Shown piece by piece: positions 53,968-63,628 of a stretch of DNA of 64,000 nucleotides. Position 1 is the stretch's first letter, and every line of letters begins with the position of its first letter. Source of the DNA: Gammaproteobacteria bacterium (GTDB taxonomy: Bacteria > Pseudomonadota > Gammaproteobacteria > Steroidobacterales > Steroidobacteraceae); assembly GCA_027365225.1 (NCBI GenBank), contig DAHXNV010000006.1, positions 23,822 to 87,821 of the forward strand, in the 5' to 3' direction. The notes below the pieces were generated by a model, which worked only from the letters and a program-made list of their open reading frames with translations, made no database searches and was not told the origin of the DNA. The position numbers were made by a program, and so were the translations under genes.

Positions 53968-55350
53968 TCATATTTCCCGGGCGAGCTCCGCGGCCCAGCC
54001 GATGTAGTCGGCGGGCGTGAGCGCGCGCAAGCGATGCTTCTCCCTGGCCGGCAGGGGCAACGCCTCGATGAATTCCGCGAGCGAGCGCGCATCGATGGCC
54101 CGGCCGCGCGTGAAATTCTTCAGCCTCTCGTAGCCATCGGGAACTCCGGCGGCGCGCAGCACGGTCTGCACCGCCTCGCCGAGCACCTCCCAGGCACCGT
54201 CGAGATCGGCACGCATGCGTTGCGCGTCCGGCTCGACCTTGCCGAGACCACGAGCGAGCGCGCGCCAGGCGATCAGCGTGTGGCCGAGCGCCACGCCGAG
54301 ATTGCGCAGCACGGTCGAGTCGGTCAGGTCGCGCTGCCAGCGCGAGATCGGCAGCTTCTCGGCGAAGTGCCTCAGCAGCGCGTTGGCGATCCCGAGGTTA
54401 CCCTCGCAATTCTCGAAGTCGATCGGATTGACCTTGTGCGGCATGGTCGAGGAGCCCACCTCGGCGGCGGCGGCCCGCTGGCGCAGATAGCCGAGCGAGA
54501 TATAACCCCAGAAATCCCGGCTGAGATCGAGCAGCACGACATTCATGCCGGCGAGGGCGTCGCAATATTCCGCGATCCAGTCGTGCGGCTCGATCTGGGT
54601 GGTGTAGGCATTGGCGAGCAGGCCGAGCGAGCCGACGAACGCGGTACTCGCGGCCCGCCAGTCGACCTCGGGCAGTGCCGCGCGATGCGCGTTGAAGTTG
54701 CCCACCGCGCCGTTCCACTTGCCGAGGGCTTCCACCGAAGTCCAGCGCCGCTCGGCGCGCCGCAGCCGCCCGACGAAGTTGGCGACTTCCTTGCCGAGGG
54801 TGGTCGGGCTGGCCGGCTGGCCATGGGTGCGCGCAAGCATGGCCAGGCCCGCGGCGCGATGCGCCAGCCCGCTCAGCTCCTCGGTCAACCCGGCGAGGGT
54901 GCCGCAGAGCCGCGCGCGCGCCTGCAGCAGCAGCCGGGCGTAGCTCACGTTGTTGATGTCCTCGGACGTGCAGCCGAAGTGTACGAGCTCGAGGGTGGCG
55001 GGGTCGGCGCCGGCGGCGGCCAATTCGCCGCGAACGTAGTACTCGACAGCCTTGACGTCGTGATTGATGCGCGTCTCGATGCCCTTGACGGCCGCTGCGC
55101 ACGAGTCGGGCGGGGCGTCCTGGAGCCGCCGGGCGCATTCGTGTACCGCCGCGCTGGTGCGCGCCCCCGGCAGCTGCGGCAGCGCGCAGGCGAGGTACTC
55201 GAACCACGCGGCTTCGACCCGGATCCGCTCGCGGATCAGGCCGGCCTCCGAGAGCAGCTCGCGCAGCGGCTCGGTGGCGGCGCGATAGCGCCCGTCGACC
55301 GGGGAGAGGGCGAGTACGGCTGGAAGATCGTGCTGGAGCGGGTCGTGCAT
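53968..55350 (-). CDS. purB: Adenylosuccinate lyase
   Basis: Two-step purine biosynthesis enzyme (SAICAR and adenylosuccinate cleavage), 460 residues, matching the 456 of E. coli. Segments: LALSPVDGRYRAATEPLREL, VHFGCTSEDINNVSYARLL, MLARTHGQPASPTTLGKEVANF and the signature GSSTMPHKVNPIDFENCEGN. ATG 55350 (MHDPLQHDL) opens the conserved start; the frame runs further upstream but overlaps fumC antisense. It is divergent from fumC over 114 bp. Confidence 0.95.
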   Translation of the reverse strand: MHDPLQHDLPAVLALSPVDGRYRAATEPLRELLSEAGLIRERIRVEAAWFEYLACALPQLPGARTSAAVHECARRLQDAPPDSCAAAVKGIETRINHDVKAVEYYVRGELAAAGADPATLELVHFGCTSEDINNVSYARLLLQARARLCGTLAGLTEELSGLAHRAAGLAMLARTHGQPASPTTLGKEVANFVGRLRRAERRWTSVEALGKWNGAVGNFNAHRAALPEVDWRAASTAFVGSLGLLANAYTTQIEPHDWIAEYCDALAGMNVVLLDLSRDFWGYISLGYLRQRAAAAEVGSSTMPHKVNPIDFENCEGNLGIANALLRHFAEKLPISRWQRDLTDSTVLRNLGVALGHTLIAWRALARGLGKVEPDAQRMRADLDGAWEVLGEAVQTVLRAAGVPDGYERLKNFTRGRAIDARSLAEFIEALPLPAREKHRLRALTPADYIGWAAELAREI

Positions 55351-55464
55351 GCGCTGCGGGGAAGGGCCAGGACCTAAATCGATTATGATATCCGATACCG
55401 TGACGTGTCCGCATGCGGCCCCGGCGGCACGGTCGAGCTTACCGCGGGCCACGGAGCCATTTGT

Positions 55465-56868
55465 ATGACCCAATCCTTCCGAACCGAGCACGACAGCATG
55501 GGCGAGCTGCAGGTGCCGCGTGAGGCGCTCTGGGGCGCGCAGACCCAGCGGGCGCTCGAGAACTTTCCGGTCAGCGGCTGGCACATGCCGCGGGCCTTCA
55601 TCGCCGCGCTCGGCCTGGTGAAGCAGGCCGCGGCTCGCGCCAACGGCCGGCTCGGCCTGCTCGAGTCCAACCTCGCGGCGAGCATCGAGGCGGCGGCCGC
55701 GGAGGTTGCCGACGGTCGCCACGACGCGCACTTCCCGCTCGATGTGTTTCAGACCGGCTCGGGTACCAGCACCAACATGAATGCCAACGAGGTGATCGCC
55801 ACGCTCGCGACCGGCCGCCTCGGCAAGCCCGTGCATCCGAACGATCACGTCAACATGGGGCAAAGCAGCAACGACGTGATCCCGACCACGATCCACGTGA
55901 GCGCGACGCTCGCCGTCCGACGCGACCTGGCGCCGGCCCTCGAGCGGCTGGGCGCGGTGATCGCCGCCAAGGAACGGGAGTTGGACGGACAGGTCAAGAC
56001 CGGCCGCACGCATTTGATGGATGCGATGCCGGTGACGTTCGCGCAGGAGCTCTCCGGCTGGCGCGCGCAGCTCGAGAGCGGACTCGAGCGCCTGGCTGCC
56101 ACCGCCCCGCGCCTGCAGCGGCTCGCACAGGGCGGCACGGCAGTCGGTACGGGCATCAACGCGCATCCGCAGTTCGCCGCGGGTTTTTGCGCCGCGCTCG
56201 CGGAGCTCACGGGTTGTCCGTTCGCGCCGGCGCGCAATTACTTCGAGGCACTCTCGAGCCAGGATACGGCCGTGGAGCTGTCCGGCCAGTTGAAGGTCAT
56301 CGCCGTCAGCCTGATGAAGATCGCCAACGACCTGCGCTGGATGAACAGCGGCCCGCTCGCGGGTCTCGGGGAGATCGCGCTGCCGGCGCTGCAGCCCGGC
56401 AGCAGCATCATGCCCGGCAAGGTCAATCCGGTGATCCCGGAGGCGACCGCCATGGTGTGCGCGCAGGTGATCGGCCAGGATGCGACCATTGCCATTGCCG
56501 GTCAGTCCGGCAGTTTTCAGCTCAATGTCATGTTGCCGGTGATCGCCTACAACCTCCTCGAGAGCGCCCGGCTGCTCGCCAACGTCGCGCGGCTGCTGGC
56601 CGAGAAGGCCATCGCGGGCTTCAAGGTCAATCCGGCGCGTCTGGCCGAGGCGCTCGAGCGCAATCCGATTCTGGTGACGGCGCTGAACCCGATCATCGGC
56701 TATGAGAAAGGCGCAGCCATCGCCAAGAAGGCGTATGCCGAAGGACGGCCGATCCGCGAGGTGGCCGCGCAAATGACCGATTTGCCGCCCGAGCAACTCG
56801 AGCGCCTGCTCGATCCGCAGGCGCTGACGCGCGGCGGGATCACCGGTGGCGCCGGTGGCGGTGGCTGA
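55465..56868 (+). CDS. fumC: Class II fumarate hydratase
   Basis: Iron-independent fumarase of the TCA cycle, 467 residues, cytoplasmic homotetramer. Motifs: [74 protein letters not shown] and the superfamily signature [18 protein letters not shown] 55465 has GGAG 8 bp upstream. It shares the lyase fold with the divergent purB. The last codons overlap the Nudix gene. Being cluster-free, it would work during oxidative stress. Confidence 0.95.
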   Translation: MTQSFRTEHDSMGELQVPREALWGAQTQRALENFPVSGWHMPRAFIAALGLVKQAAARANGRLGLLESNLAASIEAAAAEVADGRHDAHFPLDVFQTGSGTSTNMNANEVIATLATGRLGKPVHPNDHVNMGQSSNDVIPTTIHVSATLAVRRDLAPALERLGAVIAAKERELDGQVKTGRTHLMDAMPVTFAQELSGWRAQLESGLERLAATAPRLQRLAQGGTAVGTGINAHPQFAAGFCAALAELTGCPFAPARNYFEALSSQDTAVELSGQLKVIAVSLMKIANDLRWMNSGPLAGLGEIALPALQPGSSIMPGKVNPVIPEATAMVCAQVIGQDATIAIAGQSGSFQLNVMLPVIAYNLLESARLLANVARLLAEKAIAGFKVNPARLAEALERNPILVTALNPIIGYEKGAAIAKKAYAEGRPIREVAAQMTDLPPEQLERLLDPQALTRGGITGGAGGGG

Positions 56869-57559
56869 GTACCCGGCCGCGGGAGCGGGGATTGCGGCCG
56901 GGGAGCTGACCCTCGCGCGGATCGAGGCACGCCTTGCCGGCAGCCGGCCGCAGCACGCCCGCGAGCAGTGGTGGGTTCCAGGCCAGACGTTCGAGCGTAG
57001 CCGTGAGCTTTGTGCGTACTTTCCGGCCGACCCGACGCCGGCGGCCGTATTGGTGCCCCTGGTCGATCATCCAGGCGCGCCGACCGTGTTGCTGACCGTG
57101 CGTGGGCAGGATCTGCGCCATCACGCCGGCCAGGTCAGCTTTCCGGGCGGATCGATCGAGCCCGGGGACTCCGATCCGGCGGCTGCGGCGCTGCGCGAGG
57201 CGCGCGAGGAGATTGGGCTCGATCCGGCCTTCGTGACCGTCATCGGCTACCTGCCCGATCATGTCGTCGTCAGCGGCTTTCGCGTCACACCGGTGGTGGC
57301 GCGGGTTCGTCCCGGCTTCACGCTCGAGATGGATCGACAGGAGGTACAGGTCGCGTTCGAGGTACCGCTCTCCCATGTATTCGATGCGCGTCATCACCGG
57401 CCTCGCCGTCACCGGTTTCGCGGCACTGGCGGGGCTGGCGTGGAGGTTGAACTCGTGGACATCTCCTACGGGGAGCACAATATCTGGGGCGCCACCGCCG
57501 GCATGCTGCTGACCTTGGAGCGCATGTGCCGCAGCGAGAGCAGGCATGCGCACGGCTGA
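56846..57559 (+). CDS. CoA pyrophosphatase (Nudix family)
   Basis: Nudix hydrolase of the NudL/CoA type that cleaves CoA and acyl-CoAs; 237 residues. The UPF0035 motif [24 protein letters not shown] directly precedes the Nudix box ([27 protein letters not shown]), which together mark CoA pyrophosphatases. The start is uncertain among three in-frame GTG codons (56846, 56855, 56861), all overlapping the end of fumC. It overlaps mazG by 14 bp. Confidence 0.86.
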   Translation: MAPVAVAEYPAAGAGIAAGELTLARIEARLAGSRPQHAREQWWVPGQTFERSRELCAYFPADPTPAAVLVPLVDHPGAPTVLLTVRGQDLRHHAGQVSFPGGSIEPGDSDPAAAALREAREEIGLDPAFVTVIGYLPDHVVVSGFRVTPVVARVRPGFTLEMDRQEVQVAFEVPLSHVFDARHHRPRRHRFRGTGGAGVEVELVDISYGEHNIWGATAGMLLTLERMCRSESRHAHG

Positions 57560-58355
57560 TTCGGCCGAGGCGCTGACGGCGCTGCTGGAGTTGATGGTGC
57601 GGCTGCGCGACCCCGAGCAGGGCTGTCCCTGGGATCGTGCGCAGGATTTCCACAGCATCGCCTCGTACACGATCGAAGAGGCGTACGAGGTGCGCGATGC
57701 GATCGAGCGGACGGATGCCGGGCAGCTGCGCGAGGAGCTCGGGGATCTGCTCTTTCAGGTGGTCTTCCATGCGCGCCTGGCCGAGGAGCGCGGCTGGTTC
57801 GATTTCGCCGCCGTCGCCCGGAGCATCCATGCGAAGCTCGTGCGGCGCCATCCCCACGTCTTCGGCGCCGGCCCCCGGCCCGTGGGCGCGTTGGAGCAGT
57901 CCCGGCAGTGGGAGGAGCACAAGGCGCGCGAGCGTGCCGAATCGGCGCGGGGCACGGGTGCGCTGGCGGATGTGCCGCAGAGCCTGCCGGCGCTGATGCG
58001 CGCGGCCAAGCTCGGCCGGCGGGCCGCGCGCGTGGGATTCGATTGGGAACGGGCGGATCAGGTGCGCGAGAAGGTTCACGAGGAACTCCAGGAACTCGAC
58101 GAAGCGATCAAGGCCGCGCGCGGCGCCCCCGACGCGCACATCGCCGAGGAGCTCGGGGATGTGCTGTTCGCGCTGGCCAACTGGAGCGTGCACCTGGCGA
58201 TCGATCCAGAGGAGGCGCTGCGCGCGGCGAATGCGAAGTTCGAGCGGCGCTTCGGGTGCATCGAGCGCCTGGCGGGCGAGCGGGGCGCATCGCTCGGGAC
58301 GCTCACGGCCGCCGAATGGGATACGCTGTGGCGCGAGGCGAAACGACGGGAGTGA
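57546..58355 (+). CDS. mazG: Nucleoside triphosphate pyrophosphohydrolase MazG
   Basis: House-cleaning enzyme that hydrolyses NTPs and modulates ppGpp-linked stress in E. coli. The 269-residue protein shows the duplicated MazG fold: RLRDPEQGCPWDRAQDFHSIASYTIEEAYEV, REELGDLLFQVVFHARLAEERGWF (EExxE and ExxD metal ligands), and a second copy KVHEELQELDEAI ... AEELGDVLFALANWSVHL, ending LTAAEWDTLWREAK. The ATG overlaps the Nudix gene by 14 bp, pairing two sanitation enzymes. Confidence 0.94.
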   Translation: MRTADSAEALTALLELMVRLRDPEQGCPWDRAQDFHSIASYTIEEAYEVRDAIERTDAGQLREELGDLLFQVVFHARLAEERGWFDFAAVARSIHAKLVRRHPHVFGAGPRPVGALEQSRQWEEHKARERAESARGTGALADVPQSLPALMRAAKLGRRAARVGFDWERADQVREKVHEELQELDEAIKAARGAPDAHIAEELGDVLFALANWSVHLAIDPEEALRAANAKFERRFGCIERLAGERGASLGTLTAAEWDTLWREAKRRE

Positions 58356-58475
58356 GCGCGCCGCGCGCGCGGGCCGCGCGGGTATTCAGCAACGATTCAC
58401 GGATGATAGGCTACGGTGAGGCGCTTTGTGGTGCGCCTCTGGGCGGCCGGATCGGCCGATCGGTAGACCTTCGAA

Positions 58476-58784
58476 GTGCGAATACGATTGAAATGGGCAG
58501 GCGCCGGGGCAGCGGCCGCGGTGGTGATGATCGGGGCGGCCGTGTGGGCGGCCTCGCCGTCCGTATCGCCCCCGCCCACGGTTGCCGCGGGCCCGAGGGC
58601 CGCGCCGCACCCCCTGACGATGGACCAGGCCGTGCGCATGGCCGAGCGGCGCTACCAAGCCCGCGTGGTTCGTGTCGAATCAATCAAGCGAGGCGGACGG
58701 ACCGTGTACGTTCTGAGGCTTCTCGATCAGCGCGGACGGGTGTTCACGGTGCGGATTGATGCCTCGAGCGGGCGGATCCTCTGA
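58476..58784 (+). CDS. PepSY-domain exported protein
   Basis: A 102-residue protein with a signal peptide or anchor (RLKWAGAGAAAAVVMIGAAVWA, residues 4-26) and a PepSY domain (about 48-102: LTMDQAVRMAERRYQARVVRVE, TVYVLRLLDQRGRVFTVRIDASSGRIL). PepSY domains often inhibit peptidases or sense envelope conditions. GTG 58476 is the start. It lies 17 bp before the response regulator, so it is probably a periplasmic accessory of that two-component system, as seen in several PepSY-PhoPQ-like loci. Confidence 0.83.
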   Translation: MRIRLKWAGAGAAAAVVMIGAAVWAASPSVSPPPTVAAGPRAAPHPLTMDQAVRMAERRYQARVVRVESIKRGGRTVYVLRLLDQRGRVFTVRIDASSGRIL

Positions 58785-58801
58785 GCGCCGGAGCGGGAGC
58801 C

Positions 58802-59485
58802 ATGCGGGTACTTGTGGTGGAGGACGAGGTCTCGCTGCGCGAGAGCCTCAAGGCGCAGCTTACCGAGGCCGGCTTCACCGTCGACGTGGCAAAGGACGGC
58901 GCCGAGGGCTTGTTCGCGGGGCTCGAATACCCCCTCGATGTGGCGGTGATCGATCTGGGGCTGCCGCAACTGTCGGGATTGGAGGTGATCCGCAAGGCTC
59001 GCGCGGCGCGCAAAACCTATCCAATCCTGATTCTCACCGCGCGCGAGAACTGGCAGGACAAGGTGGAGGGCCTGCAGGCCGGGGCGGATGACTACCTCGC
59101 CAAGCCGTTTCATTTCGAGGAGTTGCTCGCACGGTTGCAGGCGCTGCTGCGGCGCGCTGGCGGGTGGGCGAGTGCGGAACTCAAATGCGGCCCCGTCACG
59201 CTCGACACGCGCGCCCAGACGGTCAGTGTGGAGAGCGCCGCGGTGGAGCTGACCACTTTCGAGTACCGCATCCTCGAGCATCTGATGCTGCGCGCCGGGG
59301 AGGTGATCTCCAAGGCCGAGTTGACCGAGCGGCTCTATGATCAGGACTTCGAGCGCGACAGCAACGTCATCGAGGTGCTGGTCGGCCGCCTGCGCCGCAA
59401 GCTCGATCCGCACGATCGCCTCAAGCCGATCGAGACATTGCGCGGCCGTGGCTATCGCTTCTCGCTCGCGCGCGAGCCCAGTTAG
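58802..59485 (+). CDS. OmpR/PhoP-family response regulator
   Basis: DNA-binding response regulator, 227 residues. Receiver domain (1-120) has the acidic pair VVEDE, phospho-acceptor Asp in VAVIDLGLPQLSG (about 51), Thr in ILTARENWQDKVEGLQAGADDYLAKPFHFEEL with the conserved Lys. The winged helix (about 125-227) ends EVLVGRLRRKLDPHD and TLRGRGYRF. The closest match by pattern is PhoP/QseB-like. Two GGAG elements precede the ATG, at about 9 and 2 bp. The partner kinase gene starts 20 bp later. Confidence 0.92.
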   Translation: MRVLVVEDEVSLRESLKAQLTEAGFTVDVAKDGAEGLFAGLEYPLDVAVIDLGLPQLSGLEVIRKARAARKTYPILILTARENWQDKVEGLQAGADDYLAKPFHFEELLARLQALLRRAGGWASAELKCGPVTLDTRAQTVSVESAAVELTTFEYRILEHLMLRAGEVISKAELTERLYDQDFERDSNVIEVLVGRLRRKLDPHDRLKPIETLRGRGYRFSLAREPS

Positions 59486-59505
59486 GCGGCGCGCGGATCG
59501 CGAGC

Positions 59506-60861
59506 GTGCATTCCCTCAGCCAGCGGCTGCTGTTGTCGGTGGCGGTGCCGCTGGTACTGTTCTTCGGCTTCATGACTCTGGTGCTCGACAGTGGGTTTCG
59601 CACCCTCTCGAGCGGCCGGCTGCATGAGCTGCTCGATTCGCAGATCATCGCGCTCATCGCCGCCGCCGAGCCCGAGCCCGCTGGGGGGTACGGTGCGCCG
59701 ATCAAGGCGCTCGATTCGCGCTTCGGCACGCCCGGTTCCGGGTGGTATGCGGCGATCCGCTCGGCGCACCACGATTGGCGCTCGCCGTCCACAGCGGGGG
59801 TGACCGTGCATTTCGGACCGCTGCTTGCCCAGGGACAGCGCAAGTTCCTCTATACCGTTGCCGGGCACAAGCGGCTGGCCATCGAGAGCCGCGGCGTGAC
59901 ATTCACGGACGACCCACGCAACGTGCGGCCGGTCACCTTCAGTGTCGCAATCAGTCTGACGCCGTACGAACAACAGCTGTGGCAGTTCCGCCGCCGCATG
60001 GTGTTTTGGTTCAGCATCCTGATGCTCCTGCTGCTGGCGACCCTGGCGGTGCTGTTGCGGGCGGTGCTCGCTCCGGTGCGCCGGCTCGAGCGGGAGATCC
60101 ACGAAGTCGAGGCGGGGCGCAGCGAAGTGCTCGGCGACGGGTATCCGCGCGAACTGAGCGGCGTGGCGCGCCAACTCAATGCGCTGCTGATCGGTCAGCG
60201 CAAGCGCCTGGCGCGCTATCGGGATACTCTCGGCAATCTCGCGCACAGTCTGAAGACCCCGCTCGCGGTGATGCGCTCGGCGCTCTCGGGCGCCGGCGAG
60301 CTCGCCCAGTCCGCCGAGGCGATCGGTGTGGAGATCGACCGTATGAGCGGCATCATCGAGCACCAACTGAAGCGTGCCGCGGCCTCCGGCGGTGCGCTGC
60401 TCGGGCAGGCACCGGTGCCGGTGGCGCCCGTTGCCGCCGATCTGCGCGCGGCGCTGCTGAAGGTTTATGGCGGCAAGGATCTGTCGCTCGAGCTGGCGAT
60501 CCAACCGGACAGTCAGTTCATCGGAGATCGGGCTGATCTGATGGAGTTGCTCGGCAATCTGCTCGAGAACGCTTGCAAGTGGTGTCGCGCACGGGTGCGG
60601 CTCGCGGCGGCGATCGAGCCTGCCGCGGCGGCACAGGAAAATCTGACGCTGATGGTCGAGGATGACGGCCCGGGCATATCGGCGGAGGATCGCGCCCGGG
60701 TCCTCGAGCGCGGCGTGCGTGCCGATGAGACCGTGCCGGGCCACGGATTGGGGCTCGCGATGGTGCGTGAAACCATCGAGTTGTACGGCGGATCCATCGC
60801 CGTGGAGACCTCGCCGCTCGGTGGCGCGCGCCTCATCGTGCGGCTGCCCGGGCGGGTCTGA
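59506..60861 (+). CDS. Sensor histidine kinase (PhoQ-like)
   Basis: Inner-membrane kinase partner of the upstream regulator, 451 residues. Two transmembrane helices, near 10-27 (LLSVAVPLVLFFGFMTLVLD) and 165-190 (VFWFSILMLLLLATLAVLLRAVL), flank a periplasmic sensor domain. A HAMP-like linker (LAPVRRLEREIHEVEAG) is followed by the H-box LGNLAHSLKTPLAVMRSAL with the phosphorylated His, N-box ELLGNLLENACKWCR, G1 VEDDGPGIS and G2 GHGLGLAMVRETIE. Start GTG 59506. The signal is unknown. Confidence 0.9.
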   Translation: MHSLSQRLLLSVAVPLVLFFGFMTLVLDSGFRTLSSGRLHELLDSQIIALIAAAEPEPAGGYGAPIKALDSRFGTPGSGWYAAIRSAHHDWRSPSTAGVTVHFGPLLAQGQRKFLYTVAGHKRLAIESRGVTFTDDPRNVRPVTFSVAISLTPYEQQLWQFRRRMVFWFSILMLLLLATLAVLLRAVLAPVRRLEREIHEVEAGRSEVLGDGYPRELSGVARQLNALLIGQRKRLARYRDTLGNLAHSLKTPLAVMRSALSGAGELAQSAEAIGVEIDRMSGIIEHQLKRAAASGGALLGQAPVPVAPVAADLRAALLKVYGGKDLSLELAIQPDSQFIGDRADLMELLGNLLENACKWCRARVRLAAAIEPAAAAQENLTLMVEDDGPGISAEDRARVLERGVRADETVPGHGLGLAMVRETIELYGGSIAVETSPLGGARLIVRLPGRV

Positions 60862-61219
60862 TCGGTGGTGCTGGCGGGGGTTTCCTCGCGAACGCCGTCG
60901 AGGTCGCGACCCTCGGACTGAGCGTTCAGCGCATGGGGTCGCAGCAGCGCCTGGTGCGCTCGGCGCTGCGGGTCGGCGTGGCGGCGAATGCGCGATCGCG
61001 ATGCGCGCGATATGCCGCGGGATCTGCCGTCGCCCGCGGGAAGCCGCATGCATTCCGGTTCCCTCAACGGTCGATATGCGGCATCCTGGGGGCCGATTCC
61101 GGCACGGTCAATGTGCCCGCCCGCGGCACCTCGCGGGAAGTGCGTATGGACAGCATGCCGGCCTTGCGATGCCATGATGAATCAAACCACGGCTGTAGGG
61201 CCGCGTAAAGGAGTCGGAA
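60862..61219. other. Intergenic region of 358 bp before phosphoketolase
   Basis: No convincing gene: plus-strand frames are low-complexity with Arg and Ala and show no domain. A strong ribosome site AAAGGAG is at 61207-61213. I see no convincing -35/-10 pair and no palindrome beyond short GC repeats. Confidence 0.45.
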
Positions 61220-63616
61220 ATGTCGCAACACGACGGATCATCTGCGGCCCAAGCACTGTCCCCCGAGCAACTGCAGCGTCTCGATGCGTACTGGCGGGCG
61301 GCGAACTATTTGTCCGTCGGGCAGATTTATCTGCGCGACAATCCGCTGCTGACCGAGCCGCTGGCGCCCACGCACATCAAGGCGATGCTGCTTGGGCACT
61401 GGGGCACGACCCCAGGGCAGAATTTCATCTATGCGCATCTGAACCGCGTGATCCGCGCCCATGATCTGGACATGATTTATCTCTCCGGTCCGGGGCACGG
61501 CGGGCCGGCGCTGGTCGCCAATACCTATCTGGAGGGAACCTACAGCGAGCTGTACCCGCAGATCTCGGCCGACGAGGCGGGCCTGAGGCGCCTGTTCACG
61601 CAGTTCTCCTTTCCCGGCGGTATCCCGAGCCATGTCTCCCCGGAGTGTCCCGGCTCGATTCACGAGGGCGGCGAGCTCGGTTACTCGCTGAGCCACGCCT
61701 GCGGGGCGGTGCTCGACAATCCCGAGCTCATCGCCGCGTGCGTGGTCGGTGACGGGGAGGCTGAGACCGGTCCGCTCGCCGGCAGCTGGCATCTGAACAA
61801 GTTCATCAACCCCGCGCACGATGGCGCGGTGCTGCCGATTCTGCACCTGAACGGCTACAAGATCTCCAATCCCACCGTGCTCGCGCGCATCGAGCGCGAG
61901 GAGCTCGAGCAGCTGCTCAGCGGCTGCGGCTGGCGGCCGTACTTCGTCAGCGGCGCCGAGCCGTTAGCAATGCATCAACTGATGGCCGCGACGCTCGATA
62001 CGGTGATCGGGGAGATTCGCGCGATCCAGCGCGCCGCGCGCACCCCCGGGGCACAGAGCGCGCGGCCGCGCTGGCCGATGATCGTGCTCGAGAGCCCCAA
62101 GGGCTGGACCGGGCCGAAGAGCCTCGATGGCAAGACCATCGAGGGGAGCTTTCGCGCCCACCAGGTGCCGATCACCGACCCGGCGAGCAATCCCCGACAC
62201 CTCGCGGCGCTCGAGGCGTGGATGCGCAGCTACCGGCCCGAGGAGCTGTTCGAGCGGGGACGGTTGCGCGCCGAGCTCGCCGAACTCGCCCCGCGCGGGA
62301 CGCGGCGCATGGGTGCGAACCCGCACGCCAACGGCGGATTGCTGCTGCGCGGGCTGCAGCTGCCGGAGTTTCGCGACTACGCGCAGCCGGTGAGCGCCCC
62401 CGGTGCGCTCGAGGCGTCCGACACGGGCACGCTGGGTGTCTTCCTGCGTGATGTGATTCGCCTGAACCCGAGCACCTTCCGCCTGTTCGGGCCCGATGAG
62501 ACCGTCTCGAACAAGCTGCAGGCGGTGTTCGAGACTTGCAATCGCCAGTGGGTGGCACGCACCTTGCCCGCAGATGAGTTCCTCGCCCCGAGCGGTCGGG
62601 TGCTCGAGATCCTGAGCGAGCATCAGTGCGAGGGCTGGCTCGAGGGTTATCTGCTCACCGGCCGGCACGGCCTGTTCAACTGTTACGAGGCCTTCATCCA
62701 CATCATCGACTCGATGTTCAATCAGCACGCCAAGTGGCTGAAGGTCACCGCCGGCATCCCCTGGCGCCGACCCATTGCCTCGCTCAACTATCTGCTCACC
62801 TCGCACGTCTGGCGCCAGGATCACAACGGTTTTACGCACCAGGACCCGGGCTTCATCGATCACGTGGTCAACAAGAAGGCCGGCATCGTTCGAGTGTACC
62901 TGCCGCCCGATGCGAACTGTCTGCTCTCGGTGATGGATCACTGTCTGCGCAGCCGTCACTACGTCAACGTGGTCATCGCCGGGAAGCATCCGGCGCCGCA
63001 GTGGTTGCCCATCGAGGCGGCCGTGGCGCATTGCACCGCCGGCGTCGGCATCTGGGATTGGGCGAGCAATGATGCGGGCCTCGAGCCGGACCTGGTGATG
63101 GCCTGCGCCGGGGATGTCCCGACACTCGAGACGCTGGCGGCCGTGGCCATGCTGCGCGAGGGACTTCCGGAGCTGAAGATTCGCGTCGTCAACGTCGTCG
63201 ATCTGATGCGGCTGCAGCCAAGCAGCGAGCATCCGCACGGACTGAGCGATGCGGACTTCGATTCGCTCTTCACGCGGGACAAGCCGGTGATCTTCGCGTT
63301 CCACGGCTATCCTTGGCTGATTCACCGTCTGACCTACAGGCGGCACAACAACGCCGGTCTGCACGTGCGCGGCTACAAGGAAGAGGGGACCATCACCACG
63401 CCGTTCGACATGACCGTACTCAACGATATGGACCGCTTCCACCTCGTTGAGGATGCGATCGACCGGCTGCCGCAGCTCGGGGATCGCGGCGCCTACTTGA
63501 AGGAGCGCTGCCGCCGCCTGCTGATTGAGCACGCGAGCTACATCCGCCGGCACGGCAGAGACATGCCGCTCGTGGCCGACTGGAAGTGGCCTGACGGCGC
63601 CGCGGCGCGCACCTGA
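61220..63616 (+). CDS. xfp: Phosphoketolase
   Basis: Thiamine-diphosphate enzyme splitting xylulose-5-P (and perhaps fructose-6-P) with phosphate into acetyl-phosphate and a sugar phosphate. The 798-residue protein has [60 protein letters not shown], the ThDP region [17 protein letters not shown] and [13 protein letters not shown], and C-terminal [11 protein letters not shown] and [18 protein letters not shown] 61220 has AAGGAG 6 bp upstream. Acetate kinase follows 12 bp later and would convert the product to acetate plus ATP. Confidence 0.95.
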   Translation: MSQHDGSSAAQALSPEQLQRLDAYWRAANYLSVGQIYLRDNPLLTEPLAPTHIKAMLLGHWGTTPGQNFIYAHLNRVIRAHDLDMIYLSGPGHGGPALVANTYLEGTYSELYPQISADEAGLRRLFTQFSFPGGIPSHVSPECPGSIHEGGELGYSLSHACGAVLDNPELIAACVVGDGEAETGPLAGSWHLNKFINPAHDGAVLPILHLNGYKISNPTVLARIEREELEQLLSGCGWRPYFVSGAEPLAMHQLMAATLDTVIGEIRAIQRAARTPGAQSARPRWPMIVLESPKGWTGPKSLDGKTIEGSFRAHQVPITDPASNPRHLAALEAWMRSYRPEELFERGRLRAELAELAPRGTRRMGANPHANGGLLLRGLQLPEFRDYAQPVSAPGALEASDTGTLGVFLRDVIRLNPSTFRLFGPDETVSNKLQAVFETCNRQWVARTLPADEFLAPSGRVLEILSEHQCEGWLEGYLLTGRHGLFNCYEAFIHIIDSMFNQHAKWLKVTAGIPWRRPIASLNYLLTSHVWRQDHNGFTHQDPGFIDHVVNKKAGIVRVYLPPDANCLLSVMDHCLRSRHYVNVVIAGKHPAPQWLPIEAAVAHCTAGVGIWDWASNDAGLEPDLVMACAGDVPTLETLAAVAMLREGLPELKIRVVNVVDLMRLQPSSEHPHGLSDADFDSLFTRDKPVIFAFHGYPWLIHRLTYRRHNNAGLHVRGYKEEGTITTPFDMTVLNDMDRFHLVEDAIDRLPQLGDRGAYLKERCRRLLIEHASYIRRHGRDMPLVADWKWPDGAAART

Positions 63617-63628
63617 GTGCCGGGCAGG

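Noticed and set aside
55384..55389. TATGAT as the fumC -10 element
   Set aside because: No matching -35 at 16-18 bp; the AT-rich patch is suggestive of promoters for purB and fumC but too weak to list.
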